Shown here: positions 1 through 10,595 of the stretch, one piece after another
Position numbering within the stretch: the stretch's first letter is position 1
Layout of the letters: each line of letters starts with the position of its first letter
Notes under the pieces: model-generated
Databases searched by the model: none
Told to the model about the DNA's origin: nothing
The model's input: only the letters and a program-made list of their open reading frames with translations
From: Trachythela sp. YZ-2020
Lineage: Eukaryota; Cnidaria; Anthozoa; Malacalcyonacea; Clavulariidae
Length of the DNA: 64,000 bases
Assembly (NCBI GenBank): GCA_016169945.1
Contig: JADLSH010000212.1
Coordinates: 2,078,001 to 2,142,000 of the forward strand
Direction of reading: 5' to 3'
Made by a program: the position numbers and the translations under genes

Positions 1-1369
1 GATATGGAAATGTCCAAATCTGGTCAGCATGTATTTTTTGTGAATACTCTAGACTGCATTCTAGCAGCTTTTTGCATAAAAATAGATAAAAAGAGAGCCA
101 AACTCTAAAGAATATGAAATAAATATTCACAAATAATAAATGGCAGATTATAAACTTCCACGAAAATGGTCAAAATGATTAAAAAATCAAGCCTAATTTG
201 AGCTGAACCGAAAACCAGACAATAGGTAAGGAATAGGTATGCCAAGCGTGCATTTGTCTGTGCAGAGGTTTTCATGGCTGCTGTGAGAATCTTTTTCATT
301 TCACTTGAATAATGAAGATAGGCACGGGAGAATTTAAATAATTGTCAGGCCTAGACGCATATGGCAAGTCGAATACTTGGTGATTTTGTACGGATGGTGC
401 AGTAAATTATTGAGAAAATATATGAATAAAGGCAATAGACCCTTCTCCTCATAGCAATATGCGAGCGAAGGATGACGGTAGGAGGATGTAGGTTGCTTTC
501 CAGCGAAATGGCGGCCACATGAGCGAGCGTTTTCTTTTGGCGGAAGAAATGGCGGATTTATAACAACATCTTGCCTCCATCGATACCTTTTTTCCTGTAC
601 CAAATTAGAAGGTAGTTTGTATCTACTAATGGCACGAAATTTCAAGAAGATCCGTGCATTAATGGCGAAGAAAATGCGTTGAGAACATGACAAGTTGTGA
701 ACATGCTTCGCGCGAATATTTGCCCGCGAAAAATTGACCACATGGACTAAACTTGCAATCGGCAAATTAAAAAACAAGCTTCAATGATACATATTCTTAT
801 CGGATCTCAAACTGCCGCTTTATTCAATTGGATATTGGAATCAACAAGTGGCCCTCTGTATGAAAGAATTCAACTTGAATCATGGGACGTAGTTGAGACT
901 GCCGATTTAGAATTTATATATCAGAGTGTTCAGAGCGGTAGTTCTTACATATTATAACTTTAATATTCGAATAGTTCCTAAAACATTTTGCTACGAAAAT
1001 ATCTTGCCTTCTTCAATATATAAAACAAGAAGAAAAAGTCTACCTACCCTGTAGCTAACGAAATATTTCCTAACTTCTGGATATTCATATAAAAAATTTA
1101 TTGAGGTGGAGACAATACACGACATGTGATGAAATGACCCCTCGAGGTTTTCTTAACCGTATCATTGCTGCCGAACCAACGTTATTTGTATGTATAGTGT
1201 TAATATATCGGCGAATTAGTTTCATTATATACGCATGGGTGTATTGATAATAGTATTTTTCCAGTCCAGTTTGATTAACCTAACTGAAATTATTTTGCGA
1301 ATTGCACAAGCACACGCCAGTAAAATGGAATGGTATACAAAGTAAGACTATTTCCAACCTTTAAAGTTT
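1..1369. other. No supportable gene; AT-rich non-coding sequence
   Basis: I see no gene here. Two open frames exist on the minus strand (105-299, 64 codons; 334-777, 147 codons), but neither shows a recognisable domain, a convincing start context or splice signals flanking a protein-like composition. I treat both as chance. No tandem array or obvious terminal inverted repeat is visible. Confidence 0.5.
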
Positions 1370-1560
1370 CAAGAGATGATTTACTTGGAATCGGTTGATC
1401 TAATGTTTGTATCGGAAACGTGGCTCAACAACAGTATATGATAATGATGTATGTAGAACTGACCGATCACTGGAACGATCTGGAGGGGGTGTATTGTTAG
1501 CTTTTAAACATGGTATATTTATTAATTGTACCTGTTCAACGTACGCTACGTAATCACGCT
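1370..1560 (+). pseudogene. LINE endonuclease (APE-type) remnant
   Basis: Translation on the plus strand gives two short, characteristic pieces of the apurinic-like endonuclease domain of non-LTR retrotransposons. The first is a VDLMFVSETWL stretch (about 1396-1430), the strand carrying the catalytic Glu. After a stop and frame change comes a CRTDRS...RSGGGVLLAFK stretch (about 1450-1512), typical of the L2/CR1/Jockey group. The reading frame is destroyed by stops and frame changes, and no RT follows on this strand. It is therefore an internal fragment of a dead LINE. It lies in the opposite orientation to the ORF1-like remnant at 1,690-2,650, so the two probably derive from different insertions. 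Confidence 0.6.
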
Positions 1561-1689
1561 AAATGTCTTCTTGTGTGCTGTTAGAGACAACCTAAGAGTG
1601 GAGAATTGTCCGACTTAAATCCTTTGCCGACAATTTATTTACTAGAGATTCCCAGGTTGATAATCTCCTCAGCAATTTTACGTGGCAAA

Positions 1690-2650
1690 GCGTTTTTATG
1701 CAAATCATTTTTCCAACATGCGAAATTACGTTTTCAGGTTCTTTACGGATTATGGGTTTTGCATCTATGTCAGATATGTTAGCTCCACTAAAGCTTTTTA
1801 CTACTACGTGGTTCTCACTGTCTGATATACGCTACCCTTGGACATTCTTAATAATTATTGAGTCCCCCAATAACAGCTATAACCTTCTTTTTAGTTGGAC
1901 TTTTATCGCTTTTGCATTTTAATTCTGGGATTTGGTTTTGGGTTTATTCTTGATAGACTTACTGCCTTTACTCTTTTTCATATGATCATGGTTACTAGTA
2001 GTTTTACCTTCATCGTCAGATACAAGAATAGTTTCATTATCATGATCATCGGTACTATGAGAATGATTAGCATCACTCTCAATGGATGCCGTCATAGATT
2101 TGTCGATTGTATGGTTTATATTACGTCCTTTGTTGTTTAAGACAAGTCTCGTCAAGGTCGTTGTTAGACTGGCTTTTTCATTCTCGAGTTCTTTGATTTT
2201 GGTGTTTAAGTCAGATAAGGCGTATTTAGCAGTATATAGACTGTCTTTTAAGGCTGGATTTTCCTCCTTGAGACGAACTTTTTCTCGCCATAAACTGTTC
2301 GTGTGTTCAGTCCCATTGCCTAAACAATATTTCTTTAGATTGTTCAGATCATCAGCTAAATTTAAAGTTTTGTCCTAAAGTTTTTCTCAAGATCTTTGAT
2401 TTCAGTTTCAATATTACTAAGTTTATCTTTAATAAATGTCTCATCTGTGCTAGGAGCTACAGGTATTGAGCAAATAGTTTCACTATTCGTACCTGTAATA
2501 ACTTCATTCTCAGCTTCAGTCTCGTCGCTAGTGTTTGAATTATCATGACACTAGTCAACATTGCTGTCTTGTTCATTGGCTTTGTCTTCACATATAGACG
2601 TTAATATCTTATATACAGGCCATTCATCTCGGTTGACTTTCCTGACAAAC
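1690..2650 (-). pseudogene. LINE ORF1-like remnant with SGNH-hydrolase-like domain
   Basis: Read on the minus strand from about 2,650 downwards, an acidic, coiled-coil-like protein can be followed (pieces reading SICEDKANEQDSN and IETEIKDLEKN). It ends near 1,690 with a segment of the type VIAVIGGSIIIKNVQG...VVVKSFSGANISD...PENVISHVG. This layout (block I glycine-serine near the start of the fold, then a Gly-rich strand, then a block III-like HVG) is that of the SGNH/GDSL esterase domain known in ORF1 of some CR1/L2-type LINEs. The block I Asp of GDS is replaced by Gly, and stops and frameshifts interrupt the frame many times, so it is a dead copy. It could alternatively be a remnant of a cellular SGNH gene, but nearby LINE debris favours a retroelement. 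Confidence 0.5.
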
Positions 2651-2699
2651 TAATCCATTTAGTTTGCATGGGGGTGTGCTTATTATCCTTACTTGCAGC

Positions 2700-3006
2700 T
2701 GAAAGCTAGGCTGAACTGCGAAGGACTCAGCTCAACGTGACCAAGTCGAAGGCTTTCTTGGCGCGCATATGGCAGGCACCTTTTGCTCGCCATCACCGAG
2801 CACAGCTACGGTGGAAGGGTTAGTTAGGGGCCCAACCCACCCTGTCAACATTCCCCGTGGTAGGAAACCGGAGTACCCGGAGAAAACCTACGACTTTCGG
2901 CAGAGCGTTGACTAACTCTTTTCACATAGCTATCAAGTTGTCCCCAACGGGACTCTAACCCACGATATCAGAGGTGAAAGGCGCGTGCTCTGACAATTGC
3001 GCCATT
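2700..3006 (-). mobile_element. tRNA-derived SINE
   Basis: On the minus strand, starting at 3,006, the sequence reads as a tRNA-like head. An A-box-like TGGCGCAATTGTC is followed about 45 nt later by a B-box-like GGGTTAGAGTCCC (consensus GGTTCGANTCC with one change). Both are internal RNA polymerase III promoter elements. Downstream (about 2,862-2,895) comes a body segment reading TTTTCTCCGGGTACTCCGG, a motif seen in the conserved central part of several animal SINE families. The B-box mutation and loss of a clean cloverleaf argue against a functional tRNA. The 3' end is uncertain; I place it near 2,700 because the composition changes there. Confidence 0.65.
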
Positions 3007-3930
3007 TTAAGCTTACAGTGTCACTTGCAAACACTTGACTTCGCCGCCAGGTGACGACTATCTCCCCGAATGTTTTAATTCGTTTAAAACGAATTGCTTC
3101 AAATCAGATATTGTACTCTCCCAGTAAAACTTGTCTCCACTGGTCTTTAAGTTAGTAGATAGAGCTCCTGCCATACTTTGTAATAAGAGCGGAGCTCCGA
3201 GATACACATCTTTATAGTGATAACAAGAATCAGCATGTCATGCCTTTTTCATCGAGGAAAGCTGTGATTGTATTCCTAGCACAGTTAAGTTGCCTACTCT
3301 GAATCAAATGTGAAAGGCTTCCTTCAAAAGTCTGGCTGGAAGAGTACATGGTCAAGCCCGTGCAATTGTAAGCTGCGGCAAAGGGTAATTCTCTTTGACC
3401 TACAAGATCAACACTGGGCAATTTTGCGTCTCTTTTCACTATGGAGTACGGAACAAGACAGGTTTCCCTCTCCATAACTTTTGATCAGAAGAAAACCTGT
3501 ATATTACAACCTTGCTGGCATTTGGAAACTATACTTGTAATATAGACCAAACTTGTGTTAATCAACAAGAAACACATATAATTGTACTTGCTTGGTTTTT
3601 CGTTAACCACAACAATGATTAAAGAATTGCTTAGCTCTTAAATCATGCTAATGTTAGACAATCTTACAGCATAGAAAAGCCTGGATGCACCTCGCTAACT
3701 TAACCCGCAATGCACCCAACTTTGATACATTTTCCAATGCCAGATGATCTTAATTGTTGAGTGAGAAGTTAATGGCACCAGGGATTAATGGCACCGGGCT
3801 AGAATAAGAGTGTTTTCAGGTATTCGCATATTGGAAGGAAATACCTTTTCCTAAAGTAATTTGTTCTTTGAAGCTCCCCCCCCCTAACATGGCATCTTTA
3901 AAATCGCATGCAAATATTCTATACAGCTTA
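3007..3930. other. No supportable gene
   Basis: Non-coding, AT-rich sequence. A minus-strand open frame at 3,230-3,475 (81 codons) has no recognisable domain and I regard it as chance. Nothing else stands out. Confidence 0.5.
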
Positions 3931-4139
3931 TTAACCGATTAAGGGTCTCCCTTGAGTAAAATCTTCTGGCGTTAGAGAGTAATTAAAATAACAAAATAGG
4001 GCGCACCAGGGTGCATTGAGCCTCAAGTGGACATTGGCAGATAGTTTTGTTAAGCTGCCATTCGGCATACTTTTGAATTTTACTCTGTCTGATGCCACAT
4101 GATTTTACTCTTCAAGGGGTAAGTATTAGGCATTAATTG
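3931..4139. repeat. Foldback repeat, copy 1
   Basis: The left half carries a GAGTAAAATCTTCTGGCGTT segment followed by an AAAATAACAAAATAGGGCGC segment. The right half carries the diverged inverse, with ATTTTACTCTGTCTGATGCC and GATTTTACTC. The unit therefore folds back on itself. A better-preserved relative lies immediately downstream, and another partial copy (about 13,157-13,210) shows that the family is dispersed. No coding potential. Confidence 0.6.
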
Positions 4140-4141
4140 AT

Positions 4142-4392
4142 TTAACCCATTTAGTGCCAGCACTCTCCCATTCACGAGTAAAATCGTCTGGCATTAGATA
4201 GAGCAAAATAACAAAGTAGGGCGCATTGGGGCGCAATGCCACTGAAGGTTAATCAAACTATCTATCCAAACGTCTTGTTTAACCCATTAAGTCTCAATGC
4301 ACTCTGGTGTGCCGTACTTTGTTATTTTACTCTGTCTAGGAGAAGACAATTTTACTCATCAAGGGTGAATGAGTTGGCCAGCAATGGGTTAA
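4142..4392. repeat. Foldback repeat, copy 2 (TTAACCC...GGGTTAA ends)
   Basis: The left end reads TTAACCCATTTAGTGCCAGC and the right end reads GCCAGCAATGGGTTAA, so the termini are inverted. Internally GAGTAAAATCGTCTGGC and AACAAAGTAGG on the left face TACTTTGTTATTTTACTC on the right. The structure resembles a short non-autonomous foldback element. A clear target-site duplication was not found. Confidence 0.6.
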
Positions 4393-5062
4393 ACATGCAC
4401 AAACTCTTTAGAAAACAGCGGATACAACAAAAATGTCAACATGTTTAACAAATAATGTATAAATTTCTTTATTAAAAGGCCATAAATATATTTAACATTT
4501 TGAATTTTAAAGCCTGACTTTCGGGTATATAGATATATGTAATGTTCAGTGTTTTGAATAAAAGCCTGACTTGCAGGTATATAAATACATTAACTATACA
4601 AAGAAAATATTTGCAAGCGAATAGGGATTTTATGTCTCATCTTCTATGTCTTTTTGTTATGTAGTTATCAATCACACTGCGGGGGAGATGGGTTGATATT
4701 AATCACTTCGGTTTTTGCCCCTGCATAATTTTGCCGGGGGTTTTACTATAAATTGGATTCACACGTGTTCATCGATCTTTTCAGCATCGTGTTCACCGAC
4801 TACAGTAGTCCACTTAACACTTTTTGAAATTTTTTATTAATCTTTTCTACCTGATCCTTTCTACGTGATCCTTTCTACGTTTTACAAGGTATTTGAACAT
4901 TTTCATTTCCTTAATATACTAACTTTTATCGATATACTTGCTTATTATATAATTTTAATTGTGTGCGCTTTGGCGGTCTAGACATTCAATCGATTTGTGA
5001 GTGTTCATTGTTTTGTCGCATCCCTCCTCGTGTGATTTATTCGGTCTTCTAATATAGGTATA

Positions 5063-5650
5063 ATGACTAGTGCTCCCCCTACAGTTTTAGTGTTAGGACA
5101 TTCCTTTATTCGTCGTCTTCGCGACGATCTTTCGAACCAATTTGATCCGCGCGCTCGTGTTGATTTCAACCTTGCTGAACGCGCTATTGTTTCCATGTTT
5201 GGCATTGGGGGTCGCACTATTAGAAAATTACAACGATTTGATTTACATGTTATCAATCGACTTAAACCACATATCATTATTCTTGAGATTGGAACTAACG
5301 ATCTTTCAAACACAACACCCAACATTGTCGTTAAGAATTTGCTTAAGCTAGTGCGGCTATTGTTTGACGAATTTTCCACACACGTGGTGGGGGTTTGTCA
5401 TGTGATACGCCGTTGTGATTCCTTCCCGAATGCTGACAGTTTCAATGAGTCAGCCCATATTTTCAATTGTTTGTCTAAGCCTGCTTTAGAGTCTATACCT
5501 AATGTTTTCTGTTGGACACACAGGGGTTTTTCTAACCCTTCTATTAATTTATTCTTGCCTGATGGCGTTCATGTCAATGCCCAAGGTCAGTACTCACTAT
5601 ATAGAAGTTATAGGGGAGCCATTTTGAAGGCCCTTCGTATGCTTAAATAA
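5063..5650 (+). CDS. SGNH/GDSL-family hydrolase ORF of the DIRS/Ngaro-like element
   Basis: An intact 195-codon frame starts at the ATG at 5,063, the first Met after an upstream stop. Block I is VLVLGHSFIRRL near residues 8-19, with the nucleophile Ser in GHS instead of the usual GDS. Block III is LEIGTNDLS near residues 75-83, supplying the oxyanion-hole Asn. Block V is LPDGVHVNAQG near residues 170-180, giving the Asp-x-x-His pair. All three catalytic positions are therefore present. The family comprises esterases and lipases; the substrate here is unknown. Related domains are known in retroelement proteins, where an accessory role is suspected. It is the only undamaged ORF of this element and lies 5' of the Gag-like frame, separated by about 750 bp of repeats. 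Confidence 0.8.
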   Translation: MTSAPPTVLVLGHSFIRRLRDDLSNQFDPRARVDFNLAERAIVSMFGIGGRTIRKLQRFDLHVINRLKPHIIILEIGTNDLSNTTPNIVVKNLLKLVRLLFDEFSTHVVGVCHVIRRCDSFPNADSFNESAHIFNCLSKPALESIPNVFCWTHRGFSNPSINLFLPDGVHVNAQGQYSLYRSYRGAILKALRMLK

Positions 5651-5749
5651 TCTTATTTCATAATTAACTCATCAGTTATTTTCTACTGACTTTGTTCTAA
5701 TTTTTTATAATTTTCAATCGATAATATATCATATTTTGTTATTCAAATA

Positions 5750-6292
5750 AGGGAGAAGCTATGTATCCCTTAATTACTGCATGAATTTACTATACATTAC
5801 TGCATATTCCACCTTGTTGGGAGAAGTTATGTATCCCAGGTGGCTTATAGGTTATCACTAGTTTTTATGGCAGTAAAGGCCTTGTTTTGCGGCGACAACT
5901 TGTCAGCCATGCTTGGCCAGCCACGTCATGTCTGATTACGCCATCTTGTTTGGGAGAAGTTATGTATCCCAGGTGGCTAGGTTACGGTGTATCACTGGTT
6001 CACGTATGTTTATACCACTTTGTTTGGGAGAAGTTATGTATCGTAGGTGGTACCATCTTGTTTGGGAGAAGTTATGTATCCCAGGTGGTTAGGTTTTTCA
6101 CGGGTTCACGTATGTTTATACCATCTTGTTTGGGATAAGTTATGTCTCCCAGGTGGTTAGGTTATCACAGGTTCACATATATTTATACCATCTTGTTTGG
6201 GAGAAGTTATGTATCCCAGGTGGTTACGTTAACACTGGTTCATGTATGTTTCCACCATCTTGTTTGGGAGAAGTTATGTATCCCTAGATGGT
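5750..6292 (+). repeat. Cluster of about eight palindromic repeats
   Basis: A motif of about 38 bp recurs at roughly 5,751, 5,816, 5,941, 6,014, 6,052, 6,120, 6,186 and 6,252. Its centre reads TTTGGGAGAAGTTATGTATC followed by CC, flanked by CCATC on the left and GGTGG on the right. Each copy is an imperfect palindrome (CCA...GGGA...TCCC...TGG). Most are separated by 25-35 bp of less conserved sequence with a TTCACGTATGTTTATA core. The cluster sits exactly between the SGNH ORF and the Gag ORF. A promoter, an internal complementary region or RNA-packaging hairpins are possible roles; none is shown. Confidence 0.8.
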
Positions 6293-6402
6293 AAAATTTT
6301 CTGCAGTATCTTTCTCATATTTTCATTTATATTTGTCTGCCATACCAGGGGTATATTTCTTCTGGCAACAATGCTGCTTTTCTGTTAATTTTTAATTCCA
6401 GT

Positions 6403-7702
6403 ATGAGACGTTCATCTCGTAAAAAACGGCCAACGAGAAAGGCTGGTGAAACGACTCCGGATAGGGGGGGAGCCGCCACGCCGTAGACCGCGTTGGGAGC
6501 CTGAACCAGTGCCAGTCGTCCAGCCAGTGCCAATCGTCCAACAGGAGATGCCTGCAGTTGCAAATGGCCTCCCTGATGGTATGCTCGAGAGGATTGTGGC
6601 AACTGTGACCGAGCAAGTGACGCAGCGCCTAGCTCCATTACTGCAGCCGGTGCCAGTCGTCCATCCAGTACCAGTCGTCCAGCCAGTACCAGTCGTCCAG
6701 CCAGTACCAGTCGTCCAGCCAGTGCCAGTCGTCCAGCCAATGCCAGTTGTCCAGCCATTGCCATTCCAGCCAGTACCAATAGAGTAGTCAGCCATACCAG
6801 TGTTTCAACCATCAATCATGCCACAGCCGACCAGCCTTCCAGCTATGCCATTACAGCAGCCAGGTCCACCACTGCCCGGGGTTATTGGCCAACCAGCCAT
6901 CATGTCCTTGGTCCATAGTGGCATCGAAGGTGCTCATTCAGTTATTGCAGGTGAGAGTTTGCCTTCAACTGGGAGCACCCCTGGTTCATTATTCAGGTCT
7001 TCCAGTCTCCCTCTCGATGCCCGTGTTTCAGACAAGTTGAAATCAAAAATTTGGAACGATGAATACATCGAGCTTAGCTCTTTATTGTCCAGTTCTGCTG
7101 CTGAAGAGCGTTTCAAAATCAGTGTTTCAACCTCCAATCGAGATGCTCCGTCCTTATTCTTGGAGCCTAGTGTTAAAACCCGTAAAATTAATTCGTTTGA
7201 GACATGGTTGCAGGCCTTTCATATCTTTGTAGGGGTTTACACCAGCAAATATCCTTCTGAGGCCCCTGCCCTCATGAAATATGGTGATATCGTTAGGGAC
7301 CTGGCATCTAGGGGACACAATTGGGGTTTTTATGATGAAAATTTCCGTTTTCTGAAGCTAAGCCATAAGCAGTTGTTACAATGGGGTGAAATTCATTGGG
7401 AACTGTGGCTTCGTTCCCAGCCTGTTCAACACAAGAAATCACCATCCTTTTCTTATAACCGGGGGCACTCGTCTAATTCCAATGGTATGTCTCGGCATGT
7501 CCCTCGCGGTTTTTGTTTCAAGTACCATAAAGGAGGTGACTGTGATGGATGTGATCACAAACATTCATGTTTTAAATGTGAAGGGAATCATAGAGCATTC
7601 CAATGTAATTTTCGTCCCCAAAGTAATTTTCACCTATTCCAACGAAATGCCAAAATGTCCCCAGCTTCCGGTGTCTCCCCTGCCAACCCCAATAAGATAT
7701 GA
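6403..7702 (+). pseudogene. Gag-like protein of the DIRS/Ngaro-like element (disrupted)
   Basis: The probable start is the ATG at 6,403, followed by a very basic stretch. The frame is lost at a run of seven G (about 6,471-6,477) and is regained one register over. It then runs through a proline-rich segment made of PVPVVQ hexapeptides, meets an in-frame TAG at 6,785-6,787, and continues in the same frame to 7,702. The C-terminal half has a conserved globular part (about 7,190-7,420, with Trp-rich WGEIHWELWLRS) and a Cys/His-rich end (CFKYH...CDGCDHKHSCFKC...H...C) resembling nucleocapsid zinc knuckles. The role of such proteins is to coat the element RNA. Two lesions (one frameshift, one stop) make this copy defective. 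Confidence 0.75.
6655..6780 (+). repeat. 18-bp coding minisatellite (PVPVVQ)n in gag
   Basis: About six to seven tandem copies of an 18-bp unit with core CCAGTACCAGTCGTCCAG encode a Pro-Val-Gln-rich hexapeptide repeat. The reverse strand is open in two frames over the same stretch only because the unit length is a multiple of three. Earlier, more diverged copies appear near 6,508-6,545. Confidence 0.85.
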
Positions 7703-9263
7703 TAGGCTTGCAGTTTTCTTAGATGGTTATCCACTTGACAAATTTAATTACTTAATGTCTGGGTTCAAGTTTGGGTTTTCTTTACACTTTGAAGCACTTA
7801 AACAGTCCTTTGAAGCTACGAATTTATCATCATGCATTGATCATGCAGATGTTGTTGACAAGAAGTTAGCTAAAGAGTTAGATGCCCATAGGCTGGCCGG
7901 TCCTTTTTCTGTACCACCGTTCTCCAATTTTCGGATTTCCCCTTTGGGGGTTGTACCAAAAAAGACTCCTGGTGAATTTCGTTTAATTCACCGCCATTCT
8001 TTTCTAAAAGGTATGTCTGTTAATCACGGTATTTCATCAGAAAACACAACTGTTAGTTATGCTACTATTGCTCATGCTATACAATTAATTAAGAAGGCCG
8101 GTCGTGGCTGTTTCCTTGCCAAGACAGACATTCGCAATGCCTTTCGTCTCATTCCCATACGGCCAGAGGATTATGACCTTCTTGGAATAAAATGGAAAGG
8201 TGTATACTATTATGACCGGTGTATGCCTATGGGTTGTTCTAGCTCTTGCAAAACGTTTGAGGCTTTTAGCACAGCTGTTGAATGGATTGCCAAGGAAAAT
8301 TGCTCATAGATTGGATCCTTCATCTGTTGGATGATTTCTTAATTGTGGCATCCCTTCATCAGCTGTGTAAGAAGCAGCTCGAACTGTTTCTTAAAGTATG
8401 TGATTATTTGGGCATCCCCATGGCACCAGATAAAACAGTTGGCCCATCTACCACTCTTTCATTTGCAGGCATCGAGCTTGACACCATTGAAATGGAAGCT
8501 TGCCTCCCCTTTGGATAAATTAGAGAAAGCTACTAATTTAATTTCAGAATTTTTGCGTCGTAAAAAGGTCACACTTAAAGAGGTGCAATCACTTTGTGGG
8601 TTGCTAAATTTTGCATGTGCTGTAGTTCCACCAGGTCGAGCGTTCCTACGCCGTCTCATTGACCTTACAATAGGTTTGCGTGCTCCCCACCATTTTGTTC
8701 GCCTGAATAAAGAAGTTAAAGCAGATCTTGATGTTTGGCAAAAATATTTAGTGGAATTTAATGGGAAAAGTTTTTTCTTAGATTATAATTGGAATACTTC
8801 ACCCCAGTTAAATCTTTATACGGATGCAGCTGGTAGCTTAGGTTTTGGGGCTATTTTTGGCAACATTTGTGCTATGGGGCGTGGCCTAACAATTGGTTAA
8901 TCTAGCTACAATATTGCGGTATTGGAATTCTATCCCATCGTGCTAAGTCTCTACCTTTGGGGTCAACATATGCAAAACCAGTCCATTTTATTTTTCACTG
9001 ATAACGAAGCTCTGGCTTCAGTTATCAACAAACAAACCTGCCGGGATAAGACCTTAATGTTTTTTGTCCGGAATATGGTCCTTATCTGTTTAAAACGCAA
9101 CATCTTATTCAAGGCCAAACACATTCCAGGCGTCAAAAATAAGTTAGCTGACTCATTGTCTCGGTTACAGGTCCACATTTTCCGTCAACTTGTTCCACTG
9201 CAGACGGGCCCCCAACCAACCGTGATCCCACAACATTTGTTGCCTCAGAACTGGCAAATGTAG
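7650..9263 (+). pseudogene. Reverse transcriptase-RNase H of the DIRS/Ngaro-like element (disrupted)
   Basis: The frame overlaps the end of gag in another register. RT motifs in order are: ISPLGVVPKKTPGEFRLIH (7,940-7,990), FLAKTDIRNAFRLIPI (first catalytic Asp, about 8,113-8,160), MPMGCSSSCKTFEAF, and HLLDDFLIVA (second catalytic pair, about 8,310-8,345). RNase H follows with LYTDAAGSLGFGA, FFTDNEALASVI and KHIPGVKNKLADSLSR, the DIRS-type arrangement. Lesions: a one-base frame change at about 8,300 just before LDDF, a second at about 8,505 after IELD, and an in-frame TAA at 8,898-8,900 within RNase H. No functional Pol can be made, but the catalytic residues themselves survive. Confidence 0.85.
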
Positions 9264-10298
9264 TGAAGACTCTCATGACTTCCAGTTTACAACTTTCTTC
9301 AAGACCCACCTATCACAGAGCATGGAAATTATTCGAGCTTTTTCACCACTCTGTCTTTCAATCTGCACGATTTAATTTCCCCGTATGTCCAGGTACAATG
9401 GCTTTATTTATTGCACATTTGTTCAACCAAAATTATGCACCATCAACAGTTAATACCTATGTGTCTGCGTTAGGTTATTCTCACAAGTTATATGGTGTTC
9501 TAGACCCTACAAAAAGTTTTTATATTATACAAATGCTGAATGGGGTATGGGAAATTGGGACATCGACTTGATGTTCGGCTTCCCATAACCCTACACATTC
9601 TTCACAAACTTATTGATGTCGCTGGGGTAGTTTTACCAACTTATTACGAAGTAAGCCTATTTCGAGCTATGTGCGTCTTGGCATTTTTTGGATTTCTACG
9701 AATTGGGGAAATTACCTCGTCTAAGCCTAGTCTTCCCATGCCATTGCAGATCAATCAATTATCTAAGCAATTCAATACAAAGGGTCAAATAACACATCTT
9801 ACGCTAACTTTTTATCAATATAAACATAGCTATAATCAACGACCCTTCTCAATTGATATCTTACCCCAACAGGCACATTGTCCTGTTAAGTTGGTGCTTC
9901 ATTATTTATCCTTGCGAGAAGGCCTCCCTGGGGCCCTGTTCTTAGATAATACTGGCCGCCCTATAACACGTGATTGTTTCTCCAACTATTTGGCTCTGAC
10001 AATAAAGCATTGCGGTCTTGACCCGGCAAGGTATAAAGGACACAGTTTTCGTATCGGTGCTGCCTCATATGCAGCTAAACATGGTATGTCTGATGCCCAA
10101 ATTCGGACACTCGGCCGATGGAAATCCAATGCCTTCCACAAATATATACGTATTTCTAATTTTTCTACACTGGCGGGGCAGTGTAACGCTCATGTCTTTG
10201 ATCCAATTGCAACATCTTGCACGGGCGGACGTTGTGGTTGGATCGAGATTTCTCATATTCAGCTAGCATGGGCAGCTGTCTTTTATTACTTTGTCTAA
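9254..10298 (+). pseudogene. Tyrosine recombinase of the DIRS/Ngaro-like element (one frameshift)
   Basis: The N-terminal SAM-like core-binding half (RPTYHRAWKLFELF... to NTYVSALGYSHKLYG) is in one frame, ending at 9,571. The catalytic half is in another frame from about 9,555, so a single frameshift separates them. Catalytic residues are visible: Arg in FGFLRIGEI (about 9,690-9,715), His-x-x-Arg in GHSFRIGAAS (about 10,038-10,067), the GRW motif, and the nucleophilic Tyr in HKYIRIS (about 10,137-10,160). These enzymes integrate a circular DNA intermediate without duplicating the target. The RHRY set being complete suggests relatively recent decay. Confidence 0.85.
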
Positions 10299-10352
10299 TG
10301 TGATTGATCCAATTGCAACATCTTGCACGGGCAGATGTCGTGATTGGATCGA
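10200..10352 (+). repeat. Two tandem 47-bp inverted-repeat modules at the DIRS 3' side
   Basis: A 47-bp block with termini GATCCAA and TTGGATCGA, and a centre reading TTGCAACATCTTGCACGGGC, occurs at 10,200-10,246 and again at 10,306-10,352. Between and after them, GCTAGCATGGGCAGCTGTCTTTT and a GTTAGCACGGGCGGCTGTTTT relative repeat as well. The true period is therefore about 106 bp. Each block is itself an inverted repeat. In DIRS-like elements, repeats downstream of the recombinase take part in circularisation, so this could be part of the terminal or internal complementary region. Confidence 0.7.
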
Positions 10353-10568
10353 TGATTTAGTTGTTTAACAGCGGATAATTTTGTCAGTTAGCACGGGCGG
10401 CTGTTTTGAATTATTCGCTCCTTGGTCTGATTGCTGCGCGTGCCTGGGGTGGGGCTACATCACATCTTGTGATGTTGTGGCGTATATTTTGCCCTGCACC
10501 TTTACTGGGCTTACGTTGTCAATGATTTTATATTTGATAATTTTGTGATATTTTATAAAAGATTAAAC

Positions 10569-10595
10569 GGCTATGGGCCACTTATGCCCATAGCC
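10569..10595 (+). terminator. Perfect 10-bp stem hairpin near the DIRS 3' end
   Basis: GGCTATGGGC, a 7-nt loop, then GCCCATAGCC form a perfect hairpin just after the AT-rich 3' tail of the element. It is in the right place for an RNA 3'-end or termination structure, or a recognition hairpin for the element, but its role is unproven. Confidence 0.5.

Noticed and set aside
2940..3006. Functional tRNA gene
   Set aside because: The boxes are recognisable, but the B box is mutated and the cloverleaf is not intact; the SINE body follows.
6327..6815. 162- and 127-codon minus-strand ORFs opposite gag
   Set aside because: They come from the 18-bp coding repeat, whose reverse strand is open in several frames; gag is on the plus strand.
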